A stretch of 21,883 bases of DNA from a virus: positions 1 to 21,883 of IMG/VR virus record IMGVR_UViG_3300006868_000134, one strand, 5' to 3'. A program made the position numbers and the translations under genes. Below are positions 12,001-16,963 of this stretch, piece by piece (positions within the stretch are counted from its first letter, which is position 1; the number at the start of each line of letters is the position of its first letter). A model generated the notes under the pieces. It did not search any database. It had not been told where the DNA came from and worked only from the letters and a program-made list of their open reading frames with translations.

Positions 12001-14222
12001 GAACAACAACTGTACTTGATTTAGCAAGTAATGATATTATTGCCCTCGACAATGATGTATTAATTGTACGTAAAAATACTAGTGATGGTAGCTTTATTCC
12101 AGACCCTGAAAGTTATGATACACAACTTAGTGGTGGAAATTTAACATATGATGTTGCTAAAGGTGTAAATGCAGAAGAAATTGTTGTAGATGGCGACGGA
12201 TTTGTAACACCTACTACTTCTAGAGGTCCGGAAGAATTTGTTCCAGGACATGTAAGCGATACAGTTGATATTAAAGTTTATACTAGGGAATCAGGAGGCA
12301 CATCGAGAATAGATAATCAAAATTATCTATTAGACGGATCTGGCGATAGCGAACTAACATTTGTATTAGGTGTTATTCCAAGTAGTGTAGCTTCTGTGTT
12401 TATAAAAGTTAATAATATTATTTTATCTGATACCGAATATACAATTGACTGGAATAATAATACTGTAACTATCCAAAATCCAGGAGTACCAGCAGAACTT
12501 AATATCCTTACAGTTGAAAGAACTGGACAAGATATACTCGATTTTGGAAAAACTGTAGCAGACGGTTCTACAGCAATTTACGAAACTAGTATTGAATTTG
12601 TTGAAGACATGCAATTATATGTAACAGTAGATGGTGTTAAGTCTACAGCATTTATACAGCCAATACAAAATTCAAATAAAATTGCAATACAATTTGAAAT
12701 AGTACCCGAAGCTGACAAAATAATACATTATGCTGCATTTAGTAATGACGACGAAATTAATTATAGTCAAGTTACCAAAGATCAATATGTAGCAGACGGA
12801 ATTAATTCTTCATTTACATTATTAGCAGCGCCGTTTTATAGTGAACCGACTGCTTATAATACAATTGTTAAAGTTGGAAACAAAATACTAAATGCAGGAT
12901 ACAGTATCCAATTTGATGTAACACAAGATACTTTGACAACTTTCAAATTAGAAACATTCCAGCAGCCTGGTAGTTCTATTCAAGCTAGTGATTTGCGTGT
13001 ATTTTTAAATGGTAAAGAGCTGTTTACACCAGTTGAATGGAAAATTGATATATTTACAAGTAGTATTGAATTATCTGAAGGTATTGCAAATGCTGGAGAT
13101 ATTTTAGAAGTATTTGTAATTACCGATGGCGAATACCAAATTAATAACGATGTTCTTATTCTTGACGAAACTCCTCAGCAAGGAGAAACAGTAGAAGTAT
13201 TTAAATTTAGTAATCATAATATTCAAAGTTTTGAAAGAATAAATTATGATGTTGTATCTAGAGATGTGTTAGTGTCTGAAGATATACAGTACACAACTTA
13301 TAATAGATTAACAGTTGGAGAAATTAATTTAAGAAAACCTGCACAGTCAGTAGAGTATGTTTGGATATCACTCAACGGAGAATTATTAGCACCTGCAGGT
13401 GATTACTATCTTAATAAAGATAAAACTAAAGTAATATTAGTCAAAGAACCTCAGCAGAATGACATAATAGACATTATACATTTTGCCGGTGACGTTAATA
13501 AACCTAAATTTGCATTTAGACAATTTAAAGATATGCTTAATAGAACACACTATAAGAGACTAGATGCACCCGAAGCTACTTTAACAAAAGATCTTCATTA
13601 TCATGATTTAAGAATCGAAGTTGATGATACTAGTAAACTTCCAACTCCTAACAAGTATACAAATGTTCCAGGAGTAATATTCATTAATGGAGAACGTATC
13701 GAATACTTAGTAAAAGAAGAAAAAATGTTACGTCAGCTACGTAGAGGAACGTTAGGAACAGGAGTTAAAGATGTAAATCCTGCAGGAACAGGAATTTACG
13801 ATCAAGGTATTAGTAAAACAATTCCTTATAAAGATGTAACACAAATACAAGAAGAGTCTACATATGGAACAAACCGTTTAGATCTTAACTTTACTGCAAA
13901 TACAGTTAATGAGTTTGAAATATTTGTTGGAGGACGCCGATTAGACAAGAATGAAAAAATAGTATTTGATCCAACAAGTGCGCTAGATAGTCCTGATGGT
14001 GATTTTGTATTACCCGCAGATTTTAGATTAGAAAACAGTATTGAAAACGGAAAGATTGTAAGTAGTTCAATTGTATTAAAAGAAGTACCTAAAGAAAATC
14101 AAAAGGTTGTAGTTGTAAGAAAAATAGGTAAAATATGGCAAGAACCTGGTACAGAATTGGGCGAAACACAAAATGACATAGGATATTTCTTGAGAGCAGG
14201 AACAACTGCGCTACCAGAATAA
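3..14222 (+). CDS. Giant virion structural protein / baseplate-tail adhesin, 5'-partial
   Basis: At least 4,739 residues are visible. The frame is open to the left edge with no stop, and the first in-frame ATG (363) has no Shine-Dalgarno, so the true start is upstream. Residues encoded at 3-362 include 'RNPWTRYNRWFHRDI', which I recall from large structural proteins of marine T4-like phages. Order by nucleotide: conserved N-terminal region (3-1260); a beta-sandwich unit (about 1715-1840); a conserved Trp/His-rich block 'SHPWECLGF...PTWWNEVYG' (2562-2655); carbohydrate-binding-like modules (3480, 4260, 5808, 7704, 7878); a seven-bladed FG-GAP-like propeller (5510-8795); a conserved block 'YLDYIDPIQGKIAGPAEQE' (about 8900-8955); GSGY repeats (9930-10145, 11052-11295); C-terminal beta-sandwich repeats (11395-14210). 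I see no signal peptide or membrane segment. The role as tail or baseplate scaffold and glycan-binding adhesin is inferred from domains and neighbours. A gp7-like baseplate wedge function is possible but unproven. Confidence 0.85.
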   Translation, partial: GSNEYDVLPFANANSYPGTKDYIVINRASQDRNPWTRYNRWFHRDIIEHALEVNNQPVAVDENHRARRPIIEFEAGLRLYNYGTQAKQDIDLIDTVTTDVFSTIEGKIGYNVDGVELSENMRVLFAADTDILVSGKIYTVKYVTIGNDRLLSLIETEDTLPLENETVFIKQGTLNSGKTYHFRNGKWNKAQIKTDTNQCPLFDLCCPQGNDYSDTTLFNSTTFKGTKIFSYKEGTGKPDTELGFPLSYRNIENSGDIVFEFNLLTDTFTVQDGDEINEVSVNTSNLRKYRSLDEYSWVNAWSSVPLETKQKVLRQYVVNDEQTNNFEIDVYNNSGTIQDLKTFVFVNNQFQVFNIDYEINRINKRAYITFNNDLNTSDILVIKTTSNEPKNSNGHYEIPVNHERNSLNDDITEFTLGSVIDHVSTMIEDIPGFNGRYPGPSNIRDLGNVGLFGKRFIKHTTPNNLPIYHITNKEYNIVNALEYSKNEYSRFKRLFVETATTLGFDGLTRIHFDKVLQELNRDKIKTQPFYFSDMLAIGNLSNSIEYEVLDSRNIYYALSQTFSLKQMTAKSVLVYLNGTQLVYGVDYTFSNDGFVLIESYQKEGDIIEIFEYENTDGSYIPPTPTKLGLYPKYQPQLIIDDTYISINETVGDGPFKIYGETDTFDNNVGKQGWTYPLYTSKRLAESVDNNSTSIKVHFKGLNKIFYAPATGTTFGGQDNFDYDEYVAGVTMVQGHDGSLIRAYKDYRDFLLLELEKRIFNNIKSEYDVSYLDIASFVPGKFRKTDYTREQVNNTLLRDFIQWNKLIDNDYTLNDFFDRTNQFTFNYSKMSNNIDAKSLPGFWRGVYKELLDTDRPHSHPWECLGFTIKPTWWNEVYGPAPYTGNNLNMWSDIENGYVKEPGKQIKVLNNYIRPGLTNFIPVDDQGKLKTPLQVNYATNSFFRYISAGFVFGDISPVENAWRKSSEYPFALLRAWLLNKPAKVMGLGFDKSRIKKNLAGQYVYSTNYKHLRLDEIQMPNTVQDNTRIVTSGLVNYVYNLVASNVLSVYDDYRDNVKNITNQLGIKLGGFTDKSKFKLILDSKSPLTTQENNIYVPEENYQIFLNTSSPIKTLVYSGVIVEKQPSGFVIRGYNESTPYFEYFEPKTTASDIVITVGGISESTVDWAEEKSYYRGQVVENNFKYYRVTKNFKSGNTFDTSNLVSLPELPIVGGKRATFKRNFERNFENTPKKLLYGSKLPNSQSVVDFLLGYEAYLKSQGMKFDVFNDTTKYVENWDHAAREFLFWTTQGWASGTTISLSPAAKELILESNYSVVDDIFDNFYNYGIAKSDGRLLAKENITIFRDGNTFNVKSINTDDGLYNLVMPLVQKEHVLLLDNQTVFNDLIYNPSTGYRQERLKVLGYRSDNWNGALDIPGFIYDSAEITSWKSWKDYNIGDLIKYKQFYYVAIYPVSGSENFESSYWYRLSEKPESKLYTNFDYKINQFADFYDLDSDNFDAEQQRMAQHLIGYQKRNYLANIITDDVSQYKFYQGFIQDKGTKNAITKLFDPLSSANKDSIEFYEEWAIQTGRYGSVDDIEQVEYVIKEDKIKESPQPVELVQTLPTESFDKIYRIKPDEVYDKPENYNHKPFPTTKLKEYVVSGGYVHDDDIEYKAGTIDDLNNGDINQLSIGEYIWLTRTHDSDWTVYQITDSIANVTALTDDEETSESGKPLFTITIDKWAAPILNIGDIVAVKGAQDFALNGFYKIYAISGSKIQIELPVANEAIEFSEENYVLINLRKVRVETLDGLNNIVQDYVYDNQTVWVDNYKDNSWGVFKNSPVYSKNDEFNNPIEMQDDSQQFGKIIDATDNNNNVFFGIPTKELSTINDQGVTININNAGSVYHYRRTRDISPLTRDSEINVPEGYFDIENANFGTSISVSSDGEYLAVGIPGASNVKTRFIGEFNNFGPNGTVLNSTSYVKGDIVKYRESLWKANREILPQIGSQEFSTFDTYTNIIANTDADSTTIRLLVAGNSGLPETRADHILVRAPKDMYLGTQIGDRVKLNWNLRSYAFPTLDNYYPFDQQIPEITTDYINDEHEILEKVDHIFRLPAYLSLPVVGDLITTDTGSGEVVYVESDRDSGVIYINNVTGTFDITGELYLNNEFISLYTEEDTFNLAENLGGFWKIAAPLHYNNNTNYDIGQGLVYADVLRQTDTRDSFEYFNVQTTVGEIGNYINNNNRASFLTHLSYYGDNGGVETQYPSNKWLARVSSDFDEIIQSGYTTVDFRLYNLENRIIDVAASGFTYELLNKEQTVIDLWDGYIDFEFTEFDFQGNVYEPVIGDILEDVQTPFDEFGNLAQTSYNTSTAEVVFYQRNFNRVRVYVKNITGNWLELTNIGRIKIKRLANETARGVGDVDRVIGTIDNFDNDVVLDNRPNSPLGKLIVFEASVPFDATKEWNNVIPITDEEYWFFKEETNVPGASRPANPPNSLSKDYTQIYNIPADTYGNSNGLINEGVVALYSKTSKGSYDLAGVYASEYGSANRRFGEKVKLTKNKSFYTLLVSSAGDGSRENPGSIEMFTHGYKDESEYAGSWSAVNEYNNGDIVKYTDDYYIALKDLTAQDQTGTSILDTTKWKLISWSNAKDSNYRGEYNNTQTYAKDSIVNIDGRLYRAKTNISANVSLTLNDWTLISDNIDYLGYLPNLTNNSFYDETVYDPADNIAKFSYAFDVSKDGTVLVVVSLLDDVDSSIAGSARKQIVIYRLTDHKYSVSQIIDATDSLNGFADSVEINPQGTVIAVTEPFNDDVKINQGKVHIYKQTNGEFRFTQTLTPPNNEESERFGYSISLGSDNLIVSSLNGDMKIPTTFDLDNGIETTFDLGFTEFRNIIKDTGVVYVYENIEDSLVFAESFRYDSAELLFGETLLAKDNHVYVGLPRNDIDETFGTVIDFRKGKGLYAWNRIRELIPPVDVSKLRGAFLYNKRQNQIVTYLDYIDPIQGKIAGPAEQEITHKVGYDPAKYNVSSYRGLDTDVFWADEHVGEVWWNLNTARFVYPYQGDIQYQKAHWNELQPGASIDVYEWVESDLIPSQWDNVADTELGIKTGKSGTSVYSDAQYSRKFVYDNISQTFKSKYYFWVERKLTIPNVENRSLSVYDIARLIAQPREQGYRHISFTGDNRFILNNCDSLIYNDDIVLNVRYSTGPKKEQNVHNAYYLMSDGLETSKVPVDIERKWIDSLIGYDTNFKQVPNPSLTVKQKYGIQNRPRQSMFINRFEALKQAIERINIVLKQNIIVDEYDISLLLSKEAAPLAATNEFDVQIDTVEELRFVGTNKVTPAKLTPVVSNGKIVNVRIDSTGRGYKVPPSYRIYGSGTDAEIEISINNIGQIESVNILNGGTGYDNNTTIGLRQFTVLVNADSNVLGRWALYSWDNVNKEWFRKSIQDYDVSRYWNYEDWYADNYNQFTVPNFIVEQSSDLQSVDDNIGDVVKIKNIGSGGWLLLEKEANEDTEDYTINYKTVGRENGTIQFLDSLYDYSKNTVGYDNRSFDSYFYDNNPVNELRLIFKAIKENIFINTLKVEYNQLFLASLRYVFAEQPYVDWAFKTSLVKARHNLGYLEQDITFNSDTLDSYKSYIEEVKPFKTVIREFVSSYENIDNTNSSISDFDLAPYYDSAFSKIRASISKVLESQIVNTSSNESIYPRKNWTDNNGYKVKDITITDSGSGYTYKPVITIEGGGGTGATAEAYLGYGKITKIKVTNPGNGYITAPTIKIEGALIDGGTSAKASAVLGDGVVRTPSITIKFDRVSKTYLIETLAETETLYGTNLKTGFDLKWPMDLRSSNVKIYINGEEQLRSTYTFKNVTNKDAGYTRSQGHIEFTNPPANLAEIVVEYHKPLSMLTATDRINHGYNPLDNMFGNDLSQLMTGIDYGGVEITSFNFGGPSGWDTDGWYTDTWDTFDNSYEDYVFTFDGSTVAVELPKPFENGVVYNVYLKRAGSEESIRIDDPNYGTNNPVYNPNALMQSITGDGTTTVLDLASNDIIALDNDVLIVRKNTSDGSFIPDPESYDTQLSGGNLTYDVAKGVNAEEIVVDGDGFVTPTTSRGPEEFVPGHVSDTVDIKVYTRESGGTSRIDNQNYLLDGSGDSELTFVLGVIPSSVASVFIKVNNIILSDTEYTIDWNNNTVTIQNPGVPAELNILTVERTGQDILDFGKTVADGSTAIYETSIEFVEDMQLYVTVDGVKSTAFIQPIQNSNKIAIQFEIVPEADKIIHYAAFSNDDEINYSQVTKDQYVADGINSSFTLLAAPFYSEPTAYNTIVKVGNKILNAGYSIQFDVTQDTLTTFKLETFQQPGSSIQASDLRVFLNGKELFTPVEWKIDIFTSSIELSEGIANAGDILEVFVITDGEYQINNDVLILDETPQQGETVEVFKFSNHNIQSFERINYDVVSRDVLVSEDIQYTTYNRLTVGEINLRKPAQSVEYVWISLNGELLAPAGDYYLNKDKTKVILVKEPQQNDIIDIIHFAGDVNKPKFAFRQFKDMLNRTHYKRLDAPEATLTKDLHYHDLRIEVDDTSKLPTPNKYTNVPGVIFINGERIEYLVKEEKMLRQLRRGTLGTGVKDVNPAGTGIYDQGISKTIPYKDVTQIQEESTYGTNRLDLNFTANTVNEFEIFVGGRRLDKNEKIVFDPTSALDSPDGDFVLPADFRLENSIENGKIVSSSIVLKEVPKENQKVVVVRKIGKIWQEPGTELGETQNDIGYFLRAGTTALPE
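3480..3632 (+). other. Carbohydrate-binding-like module 1 (giant protein)
   Basis: The encoded segment has the short CBM5/12-like layout: W, an 'SYYRGQVVENNFKYYRVTK' core, and a following variable loop. It is the most degenerate of the five modules because the closing Trp is missing (LPELP occupies that place). Confidence 0.4.
3651..3674 (+). repeat. Perfect tandem 12-bp duplication in coding sequence
   Basis: The 12-mer CGTAATTTTGAA occurs twice back to back and in frame, giving Arg-Asn-Phe-Glu twice. The copies are identical at third positions, which suggests a recent slippage duplication rather than ancient protein repeats. Confidence 0.9.
4260..4402 (+). other. Carbohydrate-binding-like module 2 (giant protein)
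   Basis: The segment reads W-x-x-W, then 'YNIGDLIKYKQFYYVAIYP', a loop, and a closing 'YWYRLSE'. This is the W...Y..GD.V.Y....Y.A......W.L pattern of CBM5/12-like chitin-binding modules common on phage fibres and secreted glycosidases. Family membership is inferred from the pattern. Confidence 0.5.
5808..5955 (+). other. Carbohydrate-binding-like module 3, inserted in propeller blade 2
   Basis: The core 'SYVKGDIVKYRESLWKANR' matches the GD-V-xY-xxxxWxA pattern of CBM5/12-like modules. It begins right after the 'AVGIPGASN' strand of blade 2, so it opens the long insertion that splits that blade. Confidence 0.5.
7704..7853 (+). other. Carbohydrate-binding-like module 4, between propeller blades 3 and 4
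   Basis: Clear module: 'YAGSWSAVNEYNNGDIVKY', then 'DDYYIALKDL', a loop, and closing 'KWKLISW'. All pattern aromatics are present. This is the best of the five matches to the CBM5/12-like arrangement. Confidence 0.6.
7878..8012 (+). other. Carbohydrate-binding-like module 5, directly after module 4
   Basis: The encoded pattern is 'YRGEYNNTQTYAKDSIVNI', 'GRLYRAKTNI', a loop, and closing 'DWTLIS'. It follows module 4 after only about eight residues, making a tandem pair that protrudes between propeller blades 3 and 4. Confidence 0.55.
9930..10145 (+). repeat. GSGY-type beta repeats, first block (giant protein)
   Basis: Two units of the pattern 'G-K/Q-I-x-x-V-x-I-x-x-x-G-x-GY': one ends in 'DSTGRGYKVPPS' and the next in 'LNGGTGYDNNTT'. 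Such 'GSGYT.AP.V.I' repeats are common in phage virion proteins and probably form short beta-solenoid or beta-hairpin units. Confidence 0.6.
11052..11295 (+). repeat. GSGY-type beta repeats, second block (giant protein)
   Basis: Two well-conserved units: 'ITITDSGSGYTYKPVITI' followed by a Gly-rich loop (GGGGTGATAEA), then 'KIKVTNPGNGYITAPTIKI' followed by a similar Gly-rich loop. The loop-strand periodicity is about 40 residues. This is the cleaner of the two GSGY blocks. Confidence 0.7.
11395..14210 (+). repeat. C-terminal string of beta-sandwich repeats (giant protein)
   Basis: Several units of about 70-120 residues share the pattern 'V.V.(L/V)NG..L....(D/E)Y.......I.......GD.(I/L).V'. Examples are VKIYINGEEQL (about 11445), VFIKVNNIIL (about 12400), LRVFLNGKELF (about 12994), VWISLNGELLA (about 13360) and FEIFVGGRRLD (about 13917). 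A related unit, VLVYLNGTQLVYGVDY, lies far upstream near 1715. Between the last two units sits a distinct conserved block, 'FINGERIEY' then 'LRQLRRGTLGTG' (about 13680-13770). The fold is inferred. Such repeats normally form strings of Ig-like domains in phage tail proteins. Confidence 0.6.
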
Positions 14223-14225
14223 ATA
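14218..14225 (+). promoter_or_regulatory. Candidate T4-type late promoter before the 200-residue gene
   Basis: AATAAATA matches the T4 late consensus TATAAATA at seven of eight positions and overlaps the TAA stop of the giant gene (14220-14222). Initiation about six bases downstream would start the mRNA near 14231, right at the TAGGAAAAA ribosome-binding site (AGGA at 14232-14235, six bases before the ATG at 14242). The leader would be unusually short, about 11 bases. In such AT-rich DNA a chance match is possible. Confidence 0.45.
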
Positions 14226-14241
14226 CAGTGTAGGAAAAACA

Positions 14242-14844
14242 ATGAGCGAAATTATGCATGATAAAAACGGAGTAGTAGTTCAAGGACACATAAAAATAAG
14301 TGACCCTGAAACAAAAGAAATTTACGTAGATAAACGTAATGCTATTCATTATGAAAATATGAGTATAGCATTAGCTGAAAGCCTATCCAATGCAGGACAA
14401 GGATTTATCTATGAAATGAGTTTTGGTAACGGTGGCACAAGTGTTGATGATAGCGGTATTATTACATACTTAACACCAAATTCAACAGGCACTAATGCTA
14501 CTCTTTATAACCAAACATTTACAAAAGTAGTTGATGACAGAAGTGTAAACAATTTAGATTCTGCACGTAATTATACAGAAATTAGACATGTAAGCGGAAC
14601 AAACTATACAGATGTTATAGTTAGTTGTTTACTTGACTACGGAGAGCCAGAAGGTCAGCTTGCATTTGACACAGCAACAAATACAGAAGATGCATATGTA
14701 TTTGATGAGCTAGGGTTAAGAAGCTACAGTCCTTCCGGTGACGGCAGATTAATCACTCATGTTATTTTCCATCCTGTGCAGAAGAGTTTGAATAGACTTA
14801 TTCAAATAGACTACACAGTGCGTATTCAGAGTTTAGCAGGGTAA
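14242..14844 (+). CDS. Conserved marine T4-like phage structural protein, 200 residues
   Basis: I recognise this as a small conserved protein of marine T4-like phages, always close to tail-fibre genes; its exact role is not known to me. Characteristic segments are 'VVQGHIKISDPET' (about residues 12-24), 'KRNAIHYENMSIALAESL' (about 31-48), 'YEMSFGNGGTSVDDSGIITYL' in parts (about 57-77), and a strongly conserved end 'HVIFHPVQKSLNRLIQIDYT' (about 169-192). It looks beta-rich and globular, with no signal peptide or membrane helix. The start is supported by AGGA six bases upstream. It lies 19 bases after the giant gene and 12 before the first fibre gene, so a connector or baseplate-adaptor role between them is a reasonable inference, not a demonstrated one. 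Confidence 0.8.
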   Translation: MSEIMHDKNGVVVQGHIKISDPETKEIYVDKRNAIHYENMSIALAESLSNAGQGFIYEMSFGNGGTSVDDSGIITYLTPNSTGTNATLYNQTFTKVVDDRSVNNLDSARNYTEIRHVSGTNYTDVIVSCLLDYGEPEGQLAFDTATNTEDAYVFDELGLRSYSPSGDGRLITHVIFHPVQKSLNRLIQIDYTVRIQSLAG

Positions 14845-14856
14845 CGGGAGTAGACA

Positions 14857-16962
14857 ATGGCATATGAAGTTCGTTACACTGATACAGTAAACAAAGGCAC
14901 AATAATTGTTGAGGATTCTACACTTAATTCTGAAACTAGCTTAACACTTCCTGGTAGATCAAGTACAGGTTATGGACAAGCAGTAGCAGAAAACTTTCTA
15001 CACTTACTTGAAAATTTTGCAAACGCTACTGCGCCCGATCGCCCAGTTGAAGGACAACTTTGGTATGATAATACAGACGGTGTTGATCAGTTAAAAGTTT
15101 ATGATGGCACTACATGGAGTGCCGCAGGCGGCTTAAAAAAAGCAACTACTGAACCAGCAGTTGCTAATTCAGTAGCAGGAGACCTTTGGGTCAACACTGA
15201 TAGTCAACAACTTTACTTGTTTACGGGTAGTGCTTGGGTACTAGTAGGCCCGTCTTTTAGTGATGGATTATTAACTGGTATTCAGTCAGAAGCAATTGTA
15301 GGTTCCGACGATGTTACATATAATATTTTAACAATTAAAATTGAAGACAAACCAGCAGCAATTATTTCAAAACAAGCATTTGTTCCTAAAACAACAATTC
15401 CAGGTTTTACATCTGGAGTCAAAGCAGGATTCAATATATCAACAACACCATTATTTGGCTTAGAAGTTTTAAAATATTGGGGCACTGCTGAAAAAGCAGA
15501 ATCTTTAGTAATTGGCGGCGAGTCTATTGCTGCTACAAATTTCTTAAGAGGCGACGGCGAGTCTACTACAAATTATCAATTAAAAATAAAATCAGATGAC
15601 GGTATTGAAATTGGCACAGGAGGCCAGTTTAGATCTTATATTGAAGGAACAGCCGGAGTAATTGAAAATAGAACTAGCGGATCAAACATTGATTTTAAAT
15701 TAAAAGATGGTTCTACAAAATATACAGTAATGCGTGTTGACAGTACACGAAAAGTAGGTATTAATAATATTGCCCCAGATGAAGAACTTGATGTTATAGG
15801 TAATGTACAAATTTCGCCTAAATCAGTAGATGACACATCTGGTAGACTTTTCGTAGAAAGTACAATTAATGCAACCGACACGGGAGAAGGTTCTGTTGTT
15901 ATTAAAGGCGGCGCAAGTATTGCACAAAATTTATATGTAAGCGGCGACCTTGTTATGAAGCAAGGTGAAGGCAGTGCAGGAACAATAACATCGGGTAATA
16001 TTGCTCCTGATAATGCAGGCATTCGCAATATTGGAACAGTAAACAACAAATATGATCAAGTTTATGCTAACACTTTTTATGGAAATATACAAGGTAACGT
16101 AAACGGAACTGTTTCTGGTAGATCAGGGTCTGCTGATAGATTATCAAGTGCAACTACATTTGCAGTGTCAGGTGATGTAACGCCAAACAGTTTTGCTTTT
16201 GATGGACAAACAGGCGGAAGTACTAAAACTTTCGATGTTAGAATTGCTAATAGTTTTATTTCAAATAAGACTCTAACATATGATGTTGAAAATGCAGATG
16301 AAATATTAATTAATAAAACTGTAGGTACTACAGGTCTATATAGAGTTTCAAAACGTAATTTCTTAAAAACTATTCCAGTAACTCCGCCAGGTGTCATTGT
16401 GCCTTACGGAGGACAAACTGCTCCAGAAGGATGGTTACTATGTGATGGCAGAGAAGTTCAAAAGTCAGATTATAACGAATTATGGAATGCAATAGGACAT
16501 AATTTTAAAGATCCTTCTCAAGTTTCAGACAATGGAGTAAGTTTGTTTACATTACCTGATTTAAGAGGTAGATTTACCCTTGGTGCAGATAATATGGGAG
16601 GACCAAGTGCAAATAGAGTTACTGCATTAGGTGCTACAGCGGTAGGCAACAGTGGTGGTAGCGAAGACATAACTATTGCATTAGAAAATTTACCAGAACA
16701 CGAACATGATTTAAGAGGTCCTAGCGGAACACAGTACTATAATATCCGTGTAGCATCGGGAGCAAAGTTAGATACTGGTGTTGTTGATCTTCCATTAGAG
16801 CCAGCAGCAGCAGGAACACAAGGATATATTAGTAGTGGCGGAATAAACCAACCAAACAAATATACTGACTCAAACGGAACACTTGTTCCTCGGTTAGGAG
16901 AAGAGCTTGATGTTATGAATCCGTACTTAACAATAAATTATATCATATATACTGGACAATAA
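14857..16962 (+). CDS. Tail fibre protein with phage tail-collar tip domain (fibre paralogue 1)
   Basis: 701 residues. The N-terminal ~300 residues match the next two genes: 'GYGQAVAENFLHLLENFAN' (about 38-56), two beta-hairpins of the type G-x-L-W-x-D/N ... Y-D-G-x-x-W (65-91 and 107-131), and 'YWGTAEKAESLV' (about 207-219). A shaft motif 'KVGINNIAPDEELDVIGN' sits at about 299-316. 'IGTVNNKYDQVYANTFYGN' (about 392-410) is a typical trimeric-fibre segment. The C-terminal part is a phage tail-collar domain beginning 'GVIVPYGGQTAPEGWLLCDG' at about 512, with 'LPDLRGRF' following, H615-E-H617 in 'LPEHEHDL', and the terminal 'PYLTINYIIYTG' usual for this family. It is probably a trimeric receptor-binding fibre related in its tip to T4 gp12-type short fibres. 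GGGAG lies six bases before the ATG. Confidence 0.88.
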   Translation: MAYEVRYTDTVNKGTIIVEDSTLNSETSLTLPGRSSTGYGQAVAENFLHLLENFANATAPDRPVEGQLWYDNTDGVDQLKVYDGTTWSAAGGLKKATTEPAVANSVAGDLWVNTDSQQLYLFTGSAWVLVGPSFSDGLLTGIQSEAIVGSDDVTYNILTIKIEDKPAAIISKQAFVPKTTIPGFTSGVKAGFNISTTPLFGLEVLKYWGTAEKAESLVIGGESIAATNFLRGDGESTTNYQLKIKSDDGIEIGTGGQFRSYIEGTAGVIENRTSGSNIDFKLKDGSTKYTVMRVDSTRKVGINNIAPDEELDVIGNVQISPKSVDDTSGRLFVESTINATDTGEGSVVIKGGASIAQNLYVSGDLVMKQGEGSAGTITSGNIAPDNAGIRNIGTVNNKYDQVYANTFYGNIQGNVNGTVSGRSGSADRLSSATTFAVSGDVTPNSFAFDGQTGGSTKTFDVRIANSFISNKTLTYDVENADEILINKTVGTTGLYRVSKRNFLKTIPVTPPGVIVPYGGQTAPEGWLLCDGREVQKSDYNELWNAIGHNFKDPSQVSDNGVSLFTLPDLRGRFTLGADNMGGPSANRVTALGATAVGNSGGSEDITIALENLPEHEHDLRGPSGTQYYNIRVASGAKLDTGVVDLPLEPAAAGTQGYISSGGINQPNKYTDSNGTLVPRLGEELDVMNPYLTINYIIYTGQ

Positions 16963-16963
16963 G

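Noticed and set aside
3-14222. Naming the giant protein T4 gp7 (baseplate wedge)
   Set aside because: Position and size make it tempting, but I see no sequence motif shared with gp7. Only a structural comparison could support it.
15636-16049. Antisense frame of 137 codons under fibre 1
   Set aside because: It is opposite a well-supported tail-fibre gene, with Ser/Pro/Ile-rich composition expected from reverse-reading. No start signals were seen.
16932-16939. AATAAATT before fibre 2 as a late promoter
   Set aside because: It matches only six of eight consensus bases, sits inside the coding end of fibre 1, and such strings are expected by chance in this AT-rich DNA.
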